Of a stretch of 64,000 bases of DNA, positions 62,114 through 64,000 are shown piece after piece. The stretch is from contig CM082581.2 in the NCBI GenBank assembly GCA_040954595.2, forward strand, positions 12,772,001-12,836,000, in the 5' to 3' direction. The first letter of the stretch is position 1, and each line of letters begins with the position of its first letter. The DNA comes from Balanoglossus misakiensis. Taxonomy: Eukaryota; Hemichordata. The translations under genes and the position numbers were made by a program. Under the pieces are notes generated by a model. It ran no database searches, was not told where the DNA came from, and was given only the letters and a program-made list of their open reading frames with translations.

Positions 62114-62574
62114 TTTCAAGCGTGACAACTGCGGGAGTGGGTGCAGTTATCGGACTTTTTGCAGAATATTTATATTAGATCTCAATAATTATGGGCCTAC
62201 ACATGTGGTTAATTTCGCCAATCATTTGATTGACCAAGAAAATTGTAGGGTAGGTTAAATATACAGCCAGGAAATCAGAATCCCGCCTTTGTTCATAGAA
62301 TGATCGAGAACGAGGAGGGGGAATCCCCGAAGTATGCGCTAATTACAACGTAGAGGGTTTCCTAGTACCATGCGCCACCATGCACCAGTGCAGAATTACA
62401 TTTACAATGAATCAAGCACTATGCACGCGTGTGTTTACTGGGCACAAAGATATTTTATGTAATCGTGAACAAATGTTTATAAAATTAGTGAAAGTTAATA
62501 TGTTCCCATGCATCATAAATTTTCTACTTTAAAAAATGACGCAGTGCAGAGAAAGAAGCCACTCGGCCATCATC

Positions 62575-62593
62575 GCGCGCCACCTGGTGGCAA
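62575..62593 (-). promoter_or_regulatory. CTCF-like site
   Basis: On the minus strand the sequence reads TTGCCACCAGGTGGCGCGC. Its core CCACCAGGTGGC fits the bilaterian CTCF consensus CCASYAGRKGGC at every position. It lies about 570 bp upstream of the SIM/UIM gene start, in intergenic DNA. Confidence 0.5.
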
Positions 62594-63269
62594 ATTAACT
62601 CCACGCTTTTGTTTTCACTACTTTCGGAAGGCTGAGCGCAACGACGCGCACTGAACTACTTTCAGTGTACCTGACAAAAAGTAAATGCCAGCCGGCAAAT
62701 CATCTATTAGTCCTCCGACACACCGATTGACGTCAATCGTAATCCGATACAAAGTGTTTGGTTTGACGCATGCATGACACGTGGGTGTCATCTGTGCTTG
62801 TCGACATCAGTTTATGGATCTCTACTAAAAGTGATCACTAAGTCGACGACGGCGACAACAATAACAAAAGCAAAAACAACAAAAATAGTTTTATTTTTTC
62901 AACAGGAGATCCCAAAAAGTCGATTGGGTTAGACAGATGCCTGAAACTTCATGTGAGTGGCTTCGAAGTCGAGATGACGATATATATATATGTATTGAAA
63001 ATCCCTTAAAGAATGTGAGAGATGAAAGTTAGACTGTTAGTGGTGATTGCTACACCCATACCAAAGGCCTCCCGGCGTAATTGGCAGTAAGCGGATCTTT
63101 TTTGTTACACATCAGAAGCAAATCCCCTGTCAACTGAACCAGTAATTTAGTCCACTTGATCATTAGGGAATTGTTGTGTCAATTTCAACTCTTTTGTTTG
63201 GGATGTACGTTTCAAAAGCAAGCCACAAAACCCGAGGCAAACACAACGGACGTTTTTGTGTGGGTGCAA

Positions 63270-63357
63270 ATGACGTCACTAACGGGATTCGGTGCATTCG
63301 ACTCGTTGCGTAACGACAAGTCAGCCATTCGAAACCTTTACGCTCTGGTGGCTCCAG
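63270..63357 (+). CDS. Weak candidate first exon of an unidentified plus-strand gene
   Basis: An ATG is followed by 29 codons (beginning MTSLTGFGAFDSLRNDKSAI) and ends at a possible donor, CCAG|GTAAAA. I do not recognise the protein, and the next exon would lie outside the window. The same frame extends upstream to 63156. The start codon overlaps a TGACGTCA motif, which could equally mean this is promoter DNA. Likely wrong unless transcript evidence supports it. Confidence 0.2.
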
Positions 63358-64000
63358 GTAAAAACAGTTATTTCTGATAAGTATAGGGAGTTCAATAGGA
63401 TTGTTCCTATTTTAGATACTCTTTGTCAACTACCCTGCCAGCGAACACTTGAATAATTCGGATTCGACCAAATTTACCTCAAGCGATGGCAACCCAGCGG
63501 GTAACCATGACTACCGTATCCCCGATGGCCTCGACGGCCAGCAACCCAGAACGATCACATTTACAAAGTGTTTGGAAGATTTGAATATTCCCAATGAATG
63601 AACAAACCGTCCCACGCCTAAGTACTTAGTCTCAACATGGAGGTACCTCCATGGTCTCAACGATTTCACGACTAGTGTATGTATCCATACGAGATTTACA
63701 AACGAGAAATTAAAATGGTCTTTGAGTGTTTATCGAATCAACACAGGTGACGATGATGAAAGCCAGGGGGTGATGTACAATTGTTTATTGTTTTACAGAC
63801 CAAGGCTGTGTAAATAAAGAAAATAGAGACAAGCAACAAAACAATACCACGATTCTTACAGGGCACTCAAACCCGTGACTATATTCGTCCCCAGACGCAC
63901 GCATGGTGGCTCATGAACGCGCGAAATATTGTTCATTGGTACAACATGATGTATGTCATCCGCAAACGTATTCGAACTATGCACCTGACGTTGTTGTGGT

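Larger units (their letters stand above)
62114..64000. other. Intergenic region at the right end of the window
   Basis: Contains the CTCF-like site, a short TA microsatellite near 62982, a TGACGTCA cAMP-response-type site at 63271-63278 and a weak candidate exon at 63270-63357. I see no recognisable gene otherwise. Confidence 0.5.

Overview
This is eukaryotic nuclear DNA, very probably from a marine invertebrate animal; a deuterostome such as a cephalochordate, hemichordate or echinoderm is my best guess, but nothing in the window settles it. The evidence is AT-rich DNA, GT-AG introns of 0.1-11 kb, four multi-exon animal genes closest in my recollection to vertebrate families, and small transposons with terminal inverted repeats.

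Positions 1-19167 are one tandem-repeat array with an 87-bp unit (about 215 copies). The left half is diverged and organised into higher-order repeats of about 350 bp, 3.48 kb and 4.0 kb. A 100-N assembly gap lies at 11821-11920. The right half is almost perfectly homogeneous. Copies at both ends are in inverted orientation. Because 87 = 3 x 29, long open frames run through the array; I judge them fortuitous.

Positions 19168-64000 hold four gene models, reconstructed exon by exon from splice sites and reading phase. (1) A nicotinamide-nucleotide adenylyltransferase (NMNAT1-like, minus strand, 8 exons, 43062 to 22171). (2) A NOA1-like circularly permuted mitochondrial GTPase (plus strand, 6 exons, 43494-47051). 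It starts head-to-head with NMNAT, with 431 bp between the start codons. (3) A TspanC8-type tetraspanin closest to TSPAN33 (minus strand, 7 coding exons, 51026 to 48700). It converges on NOA1 across a palindromic poly(A) signal. (4) A 1504-residue protein (minus strand, 5 exons, 62008 to 52434) with two N-terminal SUMO-interacting motifs, three ubiquitin-interacting-type motifs (two on a recently duplicated exon), a long disordered region and a helical C-terminal domain suggestive of the SIMC1/SLF2 family.

Two short elements with inverted ends and TTA target duplications, typical of PIF/Harbinger MITEs, sit in NMNAT introns. Downstream of 62009 are a promoter with YY1-, CCAAT- and ZNF143-like motifs, a perfect match to the bilaterian CTCF consensus, and a weak candidate first exon on the plus strand.

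The genes do not form an operon. The most interesting items are the SIM+UIM protein, the phase-neutral NMNAT cassette exon carrying a basic nuclear-localisation-like stretch, the array architecture with inverted ends, and the shared palindromic poly(A) signal.
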